64,000 bases of DNA, from NCBI GenBank assembly GCA_000316135.1, contig JH993935.1, positions 21,291 through 85,290 on the forward strand, read 5' to 3'. Below the pieces are notes generated by a model, which was not told the DNA's origin, searched no databases, and was given only the letters and a program-made list of their open reading frames with translations. Positions 61,744 through 64,000 of this stretch are shown one piece after another. Within the stretch, counting starts at the first letter, position 1; each line of letters opens with the position of its first letter. The position numbers and the translations under genes were made by a program. This stretch comes from Trachipleistophora hominis (taxonomy: Eukaryota; Microsporidia; Pleistophoridae).

Positions 61744-61795
61744 TTAATTAAGGAGACCCCCAATGACAGACAAGTCTTACATATAATAGTATATT
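61744..61795. repeat. Dispersed repeat with ATGACAGACAAGTC core, copy 2
   Basis: TTAATTAAGGAGACCCCCAA then TGACAGACAAGTCTTACAT. Same orientation as 12411-12470. Confidence 0.55.
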
Positions 61796-62104
61796 TAAAA
61801 ACACCAAAAGAATAATATACATCAGTAAGAGTGCTTTCCGAACCGTTATTCATATTAATAAAAAAACAACTTGCAAGCTGATTGATCAGTTCTGGAAAAA
61901 AATAGAAAATTTTTGTTTCACTTTTTTGTTGTAAATAGAAGGTCATATGTTATTATGCAATTCTCTTCTTCTTATATTCACTCGGCAGTCATCTAGGATT
62001 GGTACTGTTCAGATAATCAGTGGCGCCGGCAGAAAGTTAATTTTCTATTTTGAAAGAAAAGTGCGAGTACTGAGAACCTGATAATCAAACTAAGATAAAA
62101 CTAG

Positions 62105-62218
62105 ATGCAAATGAACAAAAAATATTACAAACAACAATTTATTGCTTCGCTTTATAGCCGAAATAGTGTAGCTAGTATCTCACGAATACTACAAATGAAT
62201 GATGTAATAAACAGTTAA
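62105..62218 (+). pseudogene. Possible transposase helix-turn-helix remnant
   Basis: 37 codons from ATG 62105 read MQMNKKYYKQQFIASLYSRN then SVASISRILQMNDVINS. The spacing resembles the N-terminal helix-turn-helix of Tc1/mariner-type transposases. Broken frames with similar composition follow to about 62460. Too short for certainty. Confidence 0.3.
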
Positions 62219-62929
62219 AAAAGAGAACATGAAAATTTACTAAAGGTTAATGAGTTGTAATGATACAGAAAGAGAACTTAGAGAGAAGTGTAAAATAACA
62301 AAATTAACATAAAGAGGCAGAATTGTAGCTGTATTTAGGATATTTGTATTAAATAAGGAAAACGAATGTGATTGTGGAGAGGAAAAGACTTTATGATCGT
62401 AAAGTGAATGGGACTCCCGTTTATAGGGCGATGTTATATAGTGGCGGAACATATCGTTCCGTTTATAAAATGAAAGGCTTAATTAATATACGTTTAACAA
62501 GATTAATTTTTTCCAGTTGTTAATTTTAGTCTGTTATTTTAGTGTCGTTAACTCTTCTCGATAAAGGTTCAAACAGTTAATTGTCAGCTGACGTTGATGT
62601 ATTCACATAATATCTTTAGTAAATGAATGCTGAGTGAGTTTCAAAATATAAAAATTGCATAAAATTATAACTTTTTATCTCCATCGGGAAAATAGATAGC
62701 ATTTTTTTCCCGCTTTGACCAATCAATCTTCAAATTATTTTTTCATCATATTTATGTTGATTAAATTGAACATTCGTGACAAACGAACTATGTATTTTTT
62801 ATCGTTCTCGTAAACTGCTTTTGCCTCGCTTACAATTTTCTGAAAAATTTAAAATCCGTTCATAGCTGGTAATAGCGGGATTTTCGCTAAATATCGTTGT
62901 AAAAGGTGATTGAAAACGTTTTATAACTG

Positions 62930-63015
62930 TCGTTTTGTTTAAAAGTCAGTTTAATTATCTCCTTTATATACACTGTCCAACCAAACACAATCTTCTGGTC
63001 CGCTGGGACCGAACG
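62930..63015 (-). mobile_element. 5'-truncated LINE 3' end (subfamily A)
   Basis: Minus strand: GGTCCCAGCGGACCAGAAGA, TGTTTGGTTGGAC, GATAATTAAACTGACTTTTA. It matches the 3' UTR of the 58370-58800 copy. Confidence 0.75.
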
Positions 63016-63309
63016 TTTTATAGCTTAGACATTGAATAACCGCGTGTAAGCTTTCAGTTCTCACAGAAATAAATTTTTTTCTCAAGCGATTAAAAGTTAA
63101 TCTCATTGAACAGATTAATCTGCTCTCAAAATACCTCGATGTATATTCAGCGATGAAAGTGAAATTAGCTTCCACCAAATTATCACTACGTGCATTGTTG
63201 GTAGATTAAATTTTTTTGTAAGAAATTATATCTCATATGTGACGAAACAATTCCTTGTTTCATGGATCTGCTATGGTCGTCGCAGTAATAATATATAAGG
63301 GATAGAGCA

Positions 63310-63415
63310 TCATTTTCTTTTTTTTTGAATGTTCATTTAGTTAAATTCTTACGTGCACCAACATATTCAAACGAACGCTTCTGGCGCGCTTAGCACCTAT
63401 CATAGTGAGTATACT
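63310..63415 (-). mobile_element. 5'-truncated LINE 3' end (subfamily B)
   Basis: Minus strand: GGTGCTAAGCGCGCCAGAAG, then a diverged TTTAACTAAATGAACATTC and an A9 run. It matches subfamily B at 58160 and 55125. Confidence 0.55.
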
Positions 63416-63895
63416 ATCATATTTTACTACATATAACGGTATAAAGTCAATATAAATAAATAATCTAATAGACTTTAAACAGAGACAAGTGTCCAAACAA
63501 CTAGTTATAAATGTTACTACATCAATTTAATAATAATCACGGTGGTATTTGTGAAAGCAAAGTAATATGAGTATTCAAAAAAATACTTCTGTTATTTCTA
63601 ATATAAGGGAGTAATGATTTTAATTGTTGGAATTATAATGAATAGATAGTTAATGGTGAACTATCGACACTAAGGGAAATGTCAGAATAATGAAACCATG
63701 AAGTCTAAAAAAAATAACGATGAATCGGGAACTAACAGCTATTCTTTTTGATATAATCGTTTACTTAGAATTTCTTATTTTGTATGGTTGACCATGCATA
63801 TTTTACTCATTTGTTGTATTAAATTTATTTTCTGTGTATTTAATCATTTTCTCCATTAATAAAAATGCGTTCTAAGCTTTCATTAAAGATAGAAC
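63416..63895. other. Intergenic, no supported gene
   Basis: AT-rich 3' flank of the partial gene at the window end; nothing recognisable. Confidence 0.5.
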
Positions 63896-64000
63896 CTAAT
63901 CTTTTGTGGGTGTGCTGGGTATTGTAGCTGTGTGCTCAGCTCCTTCTGGTGATTTGTTCTTAGTCTTGGGAGATTCTGTTAATGATTCAGTTTCTGGTGA
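63896..64000 (-). CDS. C-terminus of a Ser/Thr/Pro/Glu-rich protein, cut by window end
   Basis: The minus strand is open from the window edge to TAG 63896-63898, giving 34 residues: SPETESLTESPKTKNKSPEG then AEHTATIPSTPTKD. Two SPE(T/G) repeats suggest a repetitive, possibly phosphorylated tail. The rest lies beyond 64000, so no identity can be given. Confidence 0.55.
   Translation of the reverse strand, partial: SPETESLTESPKTKNKSPEGAEHTATIPSTPTKD

Noticed and set aside
1..64000. CRISPR arrays, rRNA operons, riboswitches, bacterial origins
   Set aside because: No regularly spaced repeats with unique spacers, and no rRNA or riboswitch signatures were seen; the gene content is eukaryotic.

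Overview
The window looks like a stretch of nuclear genome from a microsporidian with a loose, repeat-bearing genome. Evidence: short eukaryotic housekeeping proteins (EFL1 GTPase, eIF2-gamma, Pelota, LCB2, GRASP, a CDK), an AT-rich background, very short 5' leaders with TATA-like boxes 20-36 nt before several ATGs, 22-24 nt spliceosomal introns, and a U2 snRNA gene. Large decayed intergenic regions and LINE-type relics fit the Trachipleistophora/Vavraia side of the group better than compact Encephalitozoon; that placement is inference.

Layout. 1-4.5 kb: a compositionally odd, tandem-repeat-rich segment with a CID protein facing an EFL1-like GTPase. 4.5-11 kb: U2 snRNA, decayed ORFs, a secreted protein and a 78-bp mobile repeat. 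11-18.8 kb: a 2-Cys peroxiredoxin, a broken reverse transcriptase, a TPR-PP5 phosphatase and a LEA-like protein. 21.9-32.2 kb: the densest block, with eIF2-gamma, tRNA-Lys, a small membrane protein, a coiled-coil protein, a multi-pass membrane protein with two tiny introns, LCB2 and a SLP1/SUN-like protein. 35.9-46.7 kb: a small surface-type protein, a TXNDC9/PLP1-like protein, thymidylate synthase, Pelota and a CDK. 48.5-58 kb: two hypotheticals, glycerol-3-phosphate dehydrogenase and a GRASP fused to a long charged coiled coil. 58-64 kb: retroelement debris and the 3' end of one further gene cut by the window edge.

Functional themes: translation and ribosome rescue (EFL1, eIF2-gamma, Pelota, tRNA-Lys), transcription-linked CTD biology (CID protein, CTK1/CDK9-like kinase), secretory pathway and lipids (GRASP, SLP1-like, LCB2), redox and core metabolism (peroxiredoxin, GPD, thymidylate synthase), and lineage-specific secreted or membrane proteins. 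No operons are apparent; genes lie on both strands with independent promoters. Between them lie many short protein-like tracts broken by stops and frameshifts, and at least 14 truncated LINE 3' ends of two related subfamilies.

Most notable: the two-intron gene together with a U2 snRNA in the same window, the LEA-like protein, and the 78-bp repeat with 5-bp target duplications.
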